Shown piece by piece: positions 46,649 through 58,133 of a stretch of DNA of 64,000 nucleotides. The notes beneath the pieces were generated by a model. The model was given only the letters and a program-made list of their open reading frames with translations. It ran no database searches and was not told where the DNA came from. Numbering within the stretch: position 1 is the first letter of the stretch; each line of letters starts with the position of its first letter. The position numbers and the translations under genes were made by a program. Origin of the DNA: Plantago ovata (Eukaryota > Streptophyta > Magnoliopsida > Lamiales > Plantaginaceae). The stretch is from assembly GCA_028274465.1 (NCBI GenBank), contig CM051455.1:124407462-124471461 (forward strand). The letters are read 5' to 3'.

Positions 46649-49290
46649 ATCCAGGTGAGACTACCAACGGACTCCGCGGAGGAAATGGCACTGTTTGAGC
46701 CAATCTTCTGCTTAACGAGCCTTGCTCCGCGGAGAAATCCCCTCTCAGGAAAAGGTCGGAGGAAGCTAGCTCCCCCACACAGGGACAGGTAGGTATAGGT
46801 AGGAGGCGAAAGAAGAACTATCTATTAGACGAAGTCGATAGCTCCATCCAGAACTTTGGAAGATTCGGCAGAAGGAAGAACTCCTTACAACGGGTCGCAT
46901 AAGCACGAGTCTTTCTCAAGTGGGGAACAGATCGCTTGAGTCTTTTCTTGTAGAATATCTTCATAATAGAAGGATCGTTGACAAATAGAGGAAAAAGATC
47001 CAGGGAATTGGTAGTGGCCTAGAACCATTGAACTAGACCATGAAGTAAGTCATAGGCACGGAACCATAAACCAGTTCCCACAACCAACTCGCAGAGAATC
47101 CAAAGATTCCTTGAGGAAGCGATGCATTCTTCCCTTTCCTACCCCTGGCGTCTTTGGGAAAGAACGCAAAGAAGAAGAAAAGGAGGCAGGGACCTTCCGA
47201 ACCTAAGATACCATCCTCGTCCAACCCTCGACAATCTAACATTTGGTCAAACCTGTCTGAAAAAGGAAAGGGGCTACCCGGACAACTCCTTCTGTAGGGG
47301 GAAAGTAGGGACACCTTCTTTTCTTAGGAGAACCTATCGTCCGCCTGGCCCAAGCTAAAGAGAGCTTTGGGGGTTCTTATTTGCATTTAGGGGAATATGG
47401 TATTCCGTGGGTATCGGAGGAAGAGATGAGTCCTGTGTACACATGAAAAAAGACCTAATCCCATGGGGTGGAGCAATCGGTTCACTAAGTGGGATCATGA
47501 TCAGAAGACGAAGATGACCTTGTAAATGATTTTCTATCCTTTTGCTTCTAGTACGATTTGAAAAAAAGAAACTTGCTTTCATTACAGAATATCCGAGAGG
47601 ACCGGTCTCTGCAAAGTCGATCACTGACCCTTACCCAGTACCGGAGGGTCCACGAAAGAAGACCGACCCGGTCACTAGCTTGTCCTACTAGGAGAGATTC
47701 GGTGAAATCGGAAAGAAGTGACATGTATGCGAAAGAAGGAAGCAATCAAGTCTACTTTAGCCATTACGGAGACGTCCACTTGTTTGGTTCCAGGGCTCTC
47801 ATCACTAGAGAGTACTTTCACTATTGATTAATAGGGGCTGATTGGATAGAACAACAAGCAGATGAAGTTCGTTCGGGTGTCTCCCACCCCAGTACAGTAG
47901 GATGAGAAAAGCCCTCACCTATTTTCTGGTAGGGGGGAGCAGGCTGCATGAACATGATCTTGGAATCGCTACGTCGGATAGGGTTCTAGGTCTTGGACCA
48001 CGCCTACCCCTAAACTAGGGGGCAATGTAGGAGCTCTCTTATGAGACCAGAGATGGGAAAGGCTCGAAAAGAGAGAAAATGGAGTTTTGGATTGGACCAA
48101 TCCACCATATGTCTGGGAGAAACTCGTCGGAATCTTCTCTCAATGTCATAGCCCTATGAAAGGCCTTCTTTGACAGCAGTCTTAGGGCAGGTCCAGAAGT
48201 CATGATACGCTCCGCCAACGGACTACTGTCGGGAAGGGAATGAATATCCTCCCTTGGCTACTTGGCTGCCCTCTCTAAACTCCCGTCTTTTCCGAAAGAG
48301 GGGTCGTCAGTCGTTCGTTGCCCAATGATCATTGGCTGTTCATTAATGCTCGGCTACCGCTTCTACAAGGGAAGGATTTCCAAGTACTTCTTTTTTTCCT
48401 CATTTCGTCCGCCTAGGATCGCTCTGATTCTTTTGCCCACGGTGATGCTCGGATTAGTTTCATTCGTGAATCTGGCTACGGAGTCCAAACCTGGCAGAGA
48501 AAGCTCGTTATTGGGAATCGCGGAAGCCAATCGGCAGTGCATTCATTGATCCTGCACCCGGGCTCTGTGATCGTTTACTTTAGATTTGGTAAAGTATCTC
48601 CTAGGCTTACTTTGGGCCAAGTCTTGGCTCTATTCAGTGGGTACCGGTCCAAGAATCATATTTAGGGCCACTTTTAACATTTCCTTCGTAGAGGCAGGAA
48701 TTCCCGGGTAGATCGAACAAGGCCTGACTCCGCTTGGTATAGGCTAGGTCGGTGGGGTTCGAGGAAGTTAGGATCTCTTCTTCACTTGGTTAGTTCCAGT
48801 TCTGGTTCTGGTACAAGCATTCTATTGTCAATTGGCAATCAAGCTTGTCTGAAAAATGCTTTCGTTTTTGGTCTTTCATTCATCTGAGAAAGCTCTCGAA
48901 CCATGCTTACTTTATGGAGAATGTACTAGTCTATTTTATATACGACGATTCTTCCGATGAAGTGAAAGTACCAGTGAAAGGAGTGTAATGGAGTTAAAAT
49001 AGCCTCGGTTCTTCAATAACTAATTGACTAATGTTCTATTTAGATAGGATAGAAGACGTTAGGGACAATTTTTTTTTGAATGAAGTTTGATTGCCATGCA
49101 ATCTGCTTGGAAAGAGATGAATCGTTTTTGATTCTTTGAAAAGGTGGTTCATTCGCTAGCGGGGAGTCGAATAAACCAGATCTTCTTCTTTATACGATAT
49201 TGTTGGATCTGTGGAAAAGCCTTCCAAGTCCAAAGAGTCTTCATTGTCCTTTGTGTGTGTGAGAAACTCATTCTTCGTCCCGTACGGGAG
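46649..49290. other. Organelle-like block, no intact gene (possible mitochondrial transfer)
   Basis: About 2.6 kb with a composition unlike its neighbours: clearly more GC-rich, with many GAAAG/CTTTC and AAGAAG words and no family A, B or C sequence. This texture is familiar from plant mitochondrial intergenic DNA, which suggests a nuclear insertion of mitochondrial DNA, but I could not recognise a specific mitochondrial gene. Open frames such as 47033-47314 (minus), 47558-47827 and 48262-48549 are short, unrelated and probably chance. Confidence 0.4.
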
Positions 49291-49335
49291 TTGGCCCCTT
49301 ATATATATATATGTATATGTATGTATATGTATATG

Positions 49336-49411
<76 letters not shown>

Positions 49412-49462
49412 GTATATGTATGTATATGTATATATATTATATATACATATACATACATATAC

Positions 49463-49536
<74 letters not shown>

Positions 49537-49548
49537 CATGTGTGTGTG
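49291..49548. repeat. TA/TG microsatellite containing a long perfect palindrome
   Basis: TA runs with interspersed TG and CA steps. The segment 49346-49528 (183 bp) is a perfect palindrome centred on 49437, checked base by base across the TG/CA steps. Frames translating to YIYI are artefacts. Confidence 0.92.
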
Positions 49549-50519
49549 TTTTTCAGACTTAGCAGGAAACAATTCACGTTTATATACAGAGCAATTGCAC
49601 ATAAAATCTTAGATATATGAGTATGACCGGTTGACATAACTCCTTTGAAGAAATTTGATCCATGACAGGTTGACACTTGATAAACATCTCCTGCATCCGC
49701 TGGGTGATTCCCATGAATCAGTCCCCTGTTCACCGGAAAAATTGCAGTCCCCTTTTTACTCCAACAGTCCACCGTTTGCTGCTAAACACCACCTTTTGAC
49801 CTCATACTAATTGGGTTTCTCAAAAACCTTGAAGCTTGGTGAAGCTCACTTGACAAGACTAACGGTAAAGCTTTCAATCGACAAAAACTGAGCTTGGTGA
49901 TGGTGAAGCTCTGTAAGACTGTAACAGACCTTTGAAAATAGAGCTTGATGAAGCTTGTAACATAGCTTATCAAGCTCTGAAAACAGAGCTTTATAGGCTC
50001 TGTTACAGAGCTTAATTTAGCCGCTCCAGCTCCTATACGACGAATTTATACGGACAAGAGGACCAAAAGCGCATAGTTCAGCTAAAACGGGACCAAAAGT
50101 GAAGAGGACCGAGACTTAAAGGACCGAGACTTAAGTTTTTCCAAGAAGAAATGAACCCACAAACACTATTTTCGAACTAATAAAATTCTTCTTTTTTTTT
50201 TTTTTTTAAATAAATTTTTTTAGAACTAATAATAAAATTCTTTAGCCATATACCTAATACCTTTCAGGCTTAATCTCTTAGCTGTCTGTAAAAATAATAC
50301 CTCGATAGGCAATTGGAAGTCTATCATATTAAAGAAACTGATAGAGCCTGCAGGTAAGCTAATGGAAATTTCTCAAAGTATAAACTTGTGTTGATGATGT
50401 CAAAGTTACATGAAAGAAACAGTTTGATAGATCATAGATATATATAGTTCAGGGAAGAGACTTGAAAGCTGAAAGTAAAACGCAATGCATCCAAGGACTG
50501 TGTAAACTCCCTCCCAGTA
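49549..50519. other. Unique region, no gene seen
   Basis: A region of moderate AT content with repeated AAGCTT/GAGCTT words between 49830 and 50010 and a T-run at about 50193. I see no coherent coding frame or family A, B or C sequence. Confidence 0.5.
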
Positions 50520-50561
50520 TTGGGAGCACTTATTTACCAGCTAGCTTCGGAGATGATCACT

Positions 50562-51470
50562 GCCTTCCCTGATCCATGGGACCCAGACCGAGCTTTGCTG
50601 GCCAGAATCCCGACTCAGGCTGCATTGGCACACCAACATAAATGCCCCCCACGTCCATGGAGTTTCCAGAATTGTTGCAAGAGCTACATGCAGAAGGTCG
50701 CAGGAATAGCTGCAAACCATTGTTCCCACCTACTCCAATGGTGTACTCCCCTGCGGCTGCTGCTGTTGTGGTTTAAACTGATGATGCGTTTGATGGGACT
50801 GCAGACGTTGATTTCGCTGTTCCTGAGGCCTAACAGCATTGAAGTTGAAAGATAATTTAGGAACAGGGACACCTTGCTGCTGTCTATGGTCTTCTACAAC
50901 AGCTGGAGCCTGGTTTTCTTCTGGGGTATTAGAACCTTCCTGTTCCTGCTTAGGAATCAAACTAGCTGGTTCCTGCAGGTGTTTTTCACTGTTAGGACAC
51001 AAGTTTATGTATATGTCGAAAATGTATTTAAAGAAACAGACTTGCTGTGAAGAGACTGGAGGTATCTGAGCATCAGCAGCAGCCAGCCAAGTACAATAAG
51101 TTCTTCTGCAGTATAGCCTGCAATCTGCACCATTTGAATGAATAACACCAGAGTCATGATTTATGGAAATTGTACGACTCTCTACGTGCTCGAAATTTTA
51201 GTGAGATGAAATTATATCATGGTATTCAATGCAATAGCTCGCACCCGGTATTTAGGTATTTAGGTTAGGTAGAACTGTATGAGTAAAAACTTATCTCTAA
51301 ATTAAATTGTTTACTGTTCAGGAAATAGAAGATGATGAACAAAATGATAAGATACAAAATACTCAAAAGAACTTGAAGAAATAAGGGTCTTACTTAGCAG
51401 CTTGTGAGACATGACCAGTTTGTTGGCATCGCATTATTGCCACGATCAGTTTTCTGTTGTCCTCCAAGAG
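50562..51470 (-). pseudogene. SSXT-domain (GIF/AN3-like) coactivator gene fragment
   Basis: On the minus strand two short exons join in phase. 51394-51470 gives LLEDNRKLIVAIMRCQQTG, with a GTAAGA donor. 51042-51124 follows a TGGTGCAG acceptor and gives LQKNLLYLA then AAADAQIPP, with one extra G near 51074 shifting the frame. This matches the SS18/SSXT pattern (a DENK-like start, then LQKNL-YLAAIADAQ) known in plant GRF-interacting factors. From about 50989 a Gln/Pro-rich tail follows (VVEDHRQQQGVPVPKLSFNF), shifted near 50730. The N-terminal exon and any promoter are not seen; a truncated A element begins at about 51582. Such proteins bind growth-regulating factors in the nucleus. The tail does not resemble the GIF C-termini I know. 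Confidence 0.6.
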
Positions 51471-51589
51471 CTGCATCATGTTACAAACAAATCAAATTCC
51501 AGTTTCACTCATAACTCATAAGCCAAAACGATGATTGTGTTGGAGATTGATATAAATGACTAAATTATATGCACCTCTCAATTCATGCT

Positions 51590-51786
51590 AAAAGCATTTC
51601 AGATACACAACTTCTCCATGCCAGCAATTGGGGCATGCATTTGTGGGTAGTTCACTACATGGAAATGAATGCTGGAAAGCATTATCATACCGCCTGCAAG
51701 AATGCAAGGATTCTTCAACTACAAGTCCGTAAGCTACTTGAAGATTACGCAAAGGACTGTGTTGAAGATTTTGAGAAAATCCTCTG
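51590..51786 (+). pseudogene. A4 extra ORF, C-terminal remnant
   Basis: Matches the end of the A1 extra ORF (compare AKKAFQIHNFSMPGIGA): here the frame reads QLQVRKLLEDYAKDCVEDFEKIL before the stop. It is too short to act. Confidence 0.6.
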
Positions 51787-52060
51787 AAAGAGCTTAACTC
51801 TCTGTAATAGTTCTGTTTAAGTTTTGTTTGCTGATTTTGTGTAGTTATCTCTCAACTTTCTTGTAAACTTACTGAAAGATAACTATCAACAATGAAGCTT
51901 TTGACTCTTATTGGTTTTTGATTATGCAATTTACTTATGCTTACTGTTTAATTATTCAAGTATGCTTGCATTAATCAACTGATTTATTCAACATCAGAAA
52001 CCTCTAAAAGGGTAACAATTAATTTAGCCATGGATTGCTAACATCAAAAAGGGGGAAATT

Positions 52061-53625
52061 TGTTAGGAACTTGTAATTTTGATGAGCAATTAACCATGCT
52101 AAATTAAGGTAAGTCCAGTAACTAGTACTCTTAAGGTCCATAGGAATTTAGAATTTTAAGGACATTGTAAAAGAGGAACGTTTGCTGAAGACTTAGATTA
52201 GGTGCTAGATTGGTTAGTTTTACCGCTTATGATGTATCTTGTTTTCTGAAAAGAAATACAACCTATTGAAGCATTTGCTGATGATGTACTTTGTTTACAC
52301 AAACAAACTATTGAAGCATTTAGAACCGTTCAGAAACTTGAAGAATTCGAAGATCTGAAGACTAGAAGATTTCTGAAGACTGGTATCTACAAAGGCACAT
52401 GTTGCTCAGAAAGTGGAAACTTCAGCAACAGCATTGCATAAGTGAAAATCTAAACGACAGAGTAGGTTGTGCTTGCTGAGACTGACCACTTGCTGATGAA
52501 CATTTGTGACCTCTTGATGAAAGTACTTGCATTTGCGCTCCAACTTTTCTGTTTGAATTTCATTCAAATGAACATTAAATGCAAAGCATGCACGCGAAGG
52601 ACATGAAGACTAGAAGACAAATAAAGGACGCTACTGAAAGTACAAAAGCAAGATACTGACATCTTAAGGAACAAAAGCCTTAGAATTCGAAATTCAAACG
52701 GCTCCTTGATTCACTATAAATAGAGGTCATCCGGCAAAGAGTTGAAGTGTGTCAACAACGTGATCAAACTCTCACTTGTGCTTAAACTCACATACCTTTC
52801 AAACACTCTTTACTGCCATTGATCCGTTCCAAGACTTAAAGCTTGAAAAAGCTACTTGTGAAGAAGTAGAACATACTCGGCTAAGAAAGTAGTTAAGTGT
52901 TCTTTCTTTCGAACAAGAACAAGTCTTGACACCAGAAACAATCAAACTTGTTTACTGAAAAATATTCAAAGTTTTGTTTCTTAGATTACTTGTTGTAGCT
53001 GAATAAGTTATAATCAAGTTATCTCATCCCAAACCTCTCTAACTGAAAATACACTCTTTCAGGCGTGATATTCAGGGGGAACTTAATCGTGCATAGTGTT
53101 GCTGATTAAAAGTCCCAAGTTTGGTGGAGAACAAGGTTTCGTTCTCTAGTTAAGTTGGAAACGAAGCAAGTGTGCTTTGGTTTCTGTTTGAATCGCTCTA
53201 GATAGGTGTTGTAAGGAACCTCAAACTTGTCTTAGTGGATTTAGTCCTAGAAAGGACAAAGTGGATTAGTTGAGGGATTACGCCACTCTCAGATACAACT
53301 ATAAAAGTGTTTGTGTGGTTTACTTACTGCATTTAGTTTTCAGCAAAGTATATCTATCTTTACACAGTCACTCACTTCACTTGCTGGAACTATCACTTAC
53401 TGACAAAGAACTTATTGTATCAAAGACTTCCGCTCTCTGATTTTAAGTATCAGCAAAACTAGTTACTGAGAAGTAACTTGCGCTTGCTGAGAAAGTTAAG
53501 TATCAGCAAACTCATTACTGAAAAGTAATAAGTCCTTGCTGAGAAAGTTTTTAAACGACGAAAGTTTGAAAAGACTATTAACCCCCCCCCCCCTAGTCTT
53601 TTCTTGTTGTTTAAAGGGACCAACA
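52061..53625 (+). repeat. A4 3' LTR
   Basis: 1565 bp from TGTTAGGAACTTG to GACCAACA, preceded by AAAAAGGGGGAAATT. TATA box at 52715-52722. It has the same paired palindromes near its end and a longer C-run (about 53582). Confidence 0.93.
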
Positions 53626-53984
53626 GAGAAAGTATGCTCTGACAGTTTTTGTTAGTGGTCCACTATGCATTTAATGCACATGCTCCACTAACACAGATGA
53701 ATCTCTGAATTCACTGTACCTCCGGTCAAAAAGAAAAACTCTCTTTTTCGTACATTTCTTAAAACCCTCCTACTATATAAGAGATGGCTCCCGAGAGACA
53801 ATTATCTAAGACCTCTAAGTCATCAAAGGCAGATAGTGCTGGAAAAAGCACTACTCCGGTTGAAATTCCGACAACCAACACAGTGAAAATTGTGTTGAAA
53901 AACGACCGACTAACCGAAAGACCCATGCCGCCTGCATATCTCGACATGCAAAGTGTGAGCAGATGATGCAGTGGGGCGGATTTG
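53626..53984 (+). pseudogene. A3: start of an A-type extra ORF and its leader
   Basis: The leader matches A1 from about 18497, missing the upstream TATA-like site, followed by ATG at 53784 (MAPERQLSKTSKSSKADSAG). A one-base loss near 53945 shifts the frame before WGGF. It is cut at 53985 by C3; ATTTG (53980-53984) should be the target-site copy. It is a separate copy from A1, with five codons (EIPTT region) that A1 lacks. Confidence 0.8.
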
Positions 53985-55296
53985 TGATGAATGTGTATTT
54001 TACACTTTCATTTGAGTCTTTTTCACCTATTTTAGCTATCCTCTATGTTAATTTAGCTATATTTTAGTGCGTTTTATTAGAATAGTGTCACGTTTCCCTT
54101 TAGTTTTTATTTTACAGGTTTTGGTTGAAAAACGAGGATTTCAGGGCAATTATATTGAAGTTGACAAGGAATTGGTGTTCCAGAAACCTATTTGGAGTAT
54201 GTGAAGGTTTCCGGATAGGATTTGGAGTCTAGGGGTGGAATCTGGAGGTTAGAAGGCCACTAGAAGTCAGAAACCGAGTCCGAAAAGGGGAAGAAATCCA
54301 AAAACGCGTCGAAAACGCGGAAATCCCAGAATTTTACTCCCGGGCGAATCGCCCGGGACGTGGGGCGAATCGCCCCACACCAGGCGAATCGCCCGGTGTG
54401 TGGGGCCCTTCGCCCCACAAAAATTCGAAGCCTATATATAGTTGCTCAGTTTTTCTCCGAAATTCATACTTTTCCAGACCTATTCTCTCACCTTTCTCTG
54501 TAGTTTTAGGTAGGAACTTCCCAGAGCCTGTTCTGGGGGTTCATAGCTTAGGAGACACTTTTTCATAGCAGTTTGGAGCTTGTAAGATCGCGATTGTTCG
54601 GAGACTGACAACCTTCGGTAACATTGTATCTTACAGTTTATTCTACTTATTTTTATATATCTTTCAACATGTTTTCTTCTATGATTTCTGTTGATTGCAT
54701 GACAACTATGAGTAGCTAAACTTATCATTGGTGGTAGTATGTGAATTCTTAGCGAAGGGTTGATAATCATGCTAATGGCTATATCGCGCATTATACTCTG
54801 TGTTATTGCTTTATTTCGTTGATCAGGCGCAACCTATATCTTCGTATGTTGATTAATTATTATGCACAATTGGACCCTAGTCGACCTATGCATATCTATA
54901 TCTTCGTAGTGTTGAGTAATTACGGAACACAATTGGACAATAGTGTTTGACCTGTCAGTATCTATATTTTCGTAGTGTTTAATAATTACAACAGGACAAT
55001 TGATTGATCAATGATCTGCATGCAAAACCGAGGAATTTACGCATGATTATTAACCCGTTATGCTTTGAAGGACCATACTATCACCAATCTCCATTATCTG
55101 TTAGAAAAACCTTTGCTATACCGTCTGCTGTTTTTATATTCTTTAGTTAAATAGATAAAGCTAGTTATAGTCCTTAGAGAACGACACTCGAGGTCATTCT
55201 ACTGCTACACTACAGTTTTCGTTGTAGTTGTGAATTGCCTTTGGCTAAGTAACAAATTTATTTGATTAATTGAGTTTGACGAACTCCGTTGCATCA
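53985..55296 (+). repeat. C3 5' LTR
   Basis: 1312 bp. Four GC palindromes (54341-54419) precede TATATATA at 54433-54440, the highest count in the window along with the LTR at 60502. Confidence 0.93.
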
Positions 55297-55298
55297 AA

Positions 55299-55317
55299 TT
55301 GGCGCCGCTGCCGGGGA
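55299..55317 (+). other. C3 primer-binding site
   Basis: TTGGCGCCGCTGCCGGGGA, differing by one base from C1 and C2 (GCTGCC for GTTGCC). Confidence 0.82.
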
Positions 55318-55412
55318 CTATACTCCTTTTTTCTGTTTAATTTGTTTATATTATTAGCATTCAATTCCTAATTCTATTAGTTTTAGTTTTCCTTTTTAAT
55401 CTCTATCTGATA

Positions 55413-57055
55413 CTGCTTCCCTCACACCCTGACTACCGCGCTCAAGGCGCAAATCACTGGATTTAAACAAGACTATGATGAGACCATCTACACCGCGTTT
55501 GAGAGGTTCCAAGATCTCACGAACAAGTGCCCTCACCATGGTTTTGAACTTTCTGACCTAGTCCAACACTTCTACAATGGACTAACCTTCGAGAACCAAC
55601 AAGTGGTGGATTTCCAATGCCGAGGCAATATTTGGGAGGAAACCGCAGAAGCCATCTGGGCAGTTTTCGAAAGGCTTGCTAAGGGTTTGCAGTTCAAGGA
55701 CCCAAGGGCGATGGTTAGGAGACGTGGACCTGAAGCTCCACCGACTCAAGAAGCCCCTATGTATAGGGGGAATGGGGATCAATTCGAGTGCTTTACCAAC
55801 GAATTGAAGCAAGTCCTCAAGAGCGCCACTGGAACAACTGTTTCAAACGAAGTTTGCCGAATATGCAAGAACTATGGGCATGGGGCTCATATGTGTAGAT
55901 CGGAGCTTGCATATGATGATGGCAACTGGGCTCGAGGAGGCGAAGAGGAAGCCTTTGCTACGGAGTTTGGTACTCAAGAAGCTAGCTACGGACAAGACAG
56001 TAGGAATCCTCGAGGTGGATTTTGGAGAAGAGGGTTCCGAAATAATCAAGGATATGCACCGGCTAACCAAACTTATGGCCCTAACCAAGACATTAGTAGG
56101 CTAAACTATGGTAATGATCACTGCGAAAACCCCGCTCCGAAAGAGCCACCGAAGTCGAAGTCGGCTCAACTGATGGAGAACTTGCAAAAGATGGTTGATC
56201 ACACCCAAAGTTTTCTCAAACGTTATGATGAAGATTCTGAGAAGACTAGATCGAGACTTGATAGGTTGGAAGAGAGCACTATGCTTGCCCACCAAAAGAT
56301 GCAAGAGTTGATCGACCGAGGAGCAAGTAGGGAGCAAGGCAAGCTGCCTAGCAACACTGAGAAGTCGAACTCCATTACATTGGCTGGTGATCTACCTGAT
56401 GAAATCACCATAAAAAAAAGTTACTATGTGCGAGTGTTGCAAGAGGGAAGTACTCCCACAGGCTAAGGAAAAAGAGAAGGACCTTGGTTCTGACGAGAGT
56501 GATGAGGAGCAAGAGGATCCCGAGCCACTCCCTAAAAGTTTCGATGTTAAGGTCGGGATTGGAGAACTTGAAGATGTCCGTGCCACACTAGACACGGGAT
56601 CCTACTCTAACGTGCTCCATTTGAATGTGTTTGATAAGAGTAGCCTTGGATAACTATCTGAGCATAGGGCTATTGTGCAACTGGCGGATGGATCCTTTGT
56701 AGACCCGAAGGCGTTGTAAAAAATGTGTTGGTCAAGATTGGTGAAGCTTCTGTATACACCAATTTTGTAGTTATGCCGGCGTCTGCACCTGGGACGGGGG
56801 ATGTCATTCTCTTGGGGCGAACGTTCTTGACTAAGCTACGCTCCGTGATGGACATCTACCAAGAACTTGCACTATTGAAGTAGATGGAAAGCAACACATG
56901 TTGCAAGCCATATCTGATCCACCTGATCCGCCTGATATTCCTTACACTACTCACTACTGTGGTCTTGCAGCCTATGTTCTTTCTTATTCACAGGTTCGTG
57001 GCATGAGGAGGAGATCCATGAAGGGGAAGTCTAGTACCCGCAGAAAGAAGAGCTA
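55413..57055 (+). pseudogene. C3 gag-protease (5' truncated, several breaks)
   Basis: A deletion joins the leader at about 55412 to the middle of gag (TLTTALKAQITGFKQDY). The frame is open through the knuckle CRICKNYGHGAHMC to about 56410, where a run of A shifts it. The protease site DTGS is intact near 56595, but TAA near 56650 and base losses near 56700 and 56860 follow. The usual stop TAG is changed to TAC, so the last frame runs on to 57233. Confidence 0.88.
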
Positions 57056-57099
57056 CGCGCATACAGGAGTCGAGTCAAAGACTTTAAACAATGGCGCTA

Positions 57100-57118
57100 T
57101 CCGGGAGTCAACCCGGGA
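57100..57118 (+). other. Conserved hairpin after gag-pro (C3)
   Basis: TCCGGG arm, loop with GAGTCAA, then CCCGGGA: the stem is kept although the loop has changed. Confidence 0.78.
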
Positions 57119-57305
57119 ATTTTTATTGCTTTCTTTACAGTTTTTTTGTATGCATTCATTCTTGAACAATTTGCTTCTCATATGTGAATTTGTTCTTCTT
57201 TGTGTCATATGTTCTTATGTTATGTTTGAGTGAGATTTTTCGAGTGGTTTTATGAAAAAATTGATTTCGGGGATTAAAAACCGCATTTTTGTCGAAATGA
57301 CCGTC

Positions 57306-58133
57306 TCCCCGCATCGGGGAGCGGGGGGCGAATCGCCCCGTGTGGGGCGACTCGCCCCACGGTCCCAGAAGATTAAAAACGCGAGATTCATCCCCTTCTC
57401 CTCATTTCTTCATATCTTCATCATTCCTCCTCCCCAAAAATCGAAACTTGCGAAAATTACTTCAAACCTTCATAACTTCTTCATTTCTTCACCAAATTTA
57501 GTGTTCTTTAGCTTCAATCGAAGCCTATTACATGATCTATCTTTTCATCAGAACAGATTTCACCCTAGTGCATTAGTTTTTCAGATCTGAGGTATCTTCT
57601 TATGAACCCTAATTTTTCAAATTTGGGGGTTTTCTAATTTGAGCTTCAATTATGCTTATTTGATGCATGGGTAGGTTGTTTGTGTGATTAGAAGCGTTAT
57701 TTACTATCAATTGCATGCTCAATTATGCTTGGATTGTTGATTTGGGAATTTTGCTACTAGATGATATATCTTGTTATGCAATATATCTTATTCTTTGATT
57801 TCTTGCATATGATTGTGTTTATTGATGTAATGCTGGTGGATTTGATGATAGAATGCTTAACTGTTGAGTATGAGGATTTATGATGCTAGAATTTTTCGCT
57901 ACTATGGTATGAATTGAGCCTTGTTATCTAGGTTATTGGTTGTCTAGCAAGAGCATAATGTGATGTATTGCATGTAGTAGTTACATTGGTATGTTGCATG
58001 TTGTAGAAGCTAGGATAGACATATAAGGTTTGGGGAGCTCGATTGTTGATTTTATCACTTGTGTGTGTCGTTCTTACACTAGCATATGCATGAGTCAGTT
58101 TTGTGTCATACGAGGTACTAACTGTTGTTTGCA
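57306..58133 (+). promoter_or_regulatory. C3 promoter-like and intron-like region before ORF2
   Basis: GC palindromes of the LTR type (GGGGCGAATCGCCCC, then GGGGCGACTCGCCCC; about 57325-57360) stand in an A-rich context with CGCG, as in the LTR promoter. A C/T-rich leader (about 57385-57500) follows. CAGATCTGAG then GTATC (near 57592) fits a donor and TGTTTGCAG (58125-58133) an acceptor, with about 540 bp of T-rich sequence between. The same order exists in C2. Function inferred. Confidence 0.4.

Larger units (their letters stand above)
51582..53625 (+). mobile_element. A4: truncated Sirevirus-type element (3' end only)
   Basis: Consists of the last ~480 bp of the internal region and a complete 3' LTR. 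The 5' part is lost at about 51582, at the site matching A1 37064, next to the SSXT gene fragment. It is followed directly by A3 sequence, suggesting insertion into A3. Confidence 0.87.

Noticed and set aside
48262-48549. 95-codon ORF in the organelle-like block
   Set aside because: No motif, no neighbours, and the length is expected by chance for this composition. I could not match it to a mitochondrial gene.
49144-49620. Frames coding YIYIYI repeats
   Set aside because: Translation of a TA microsatellite.
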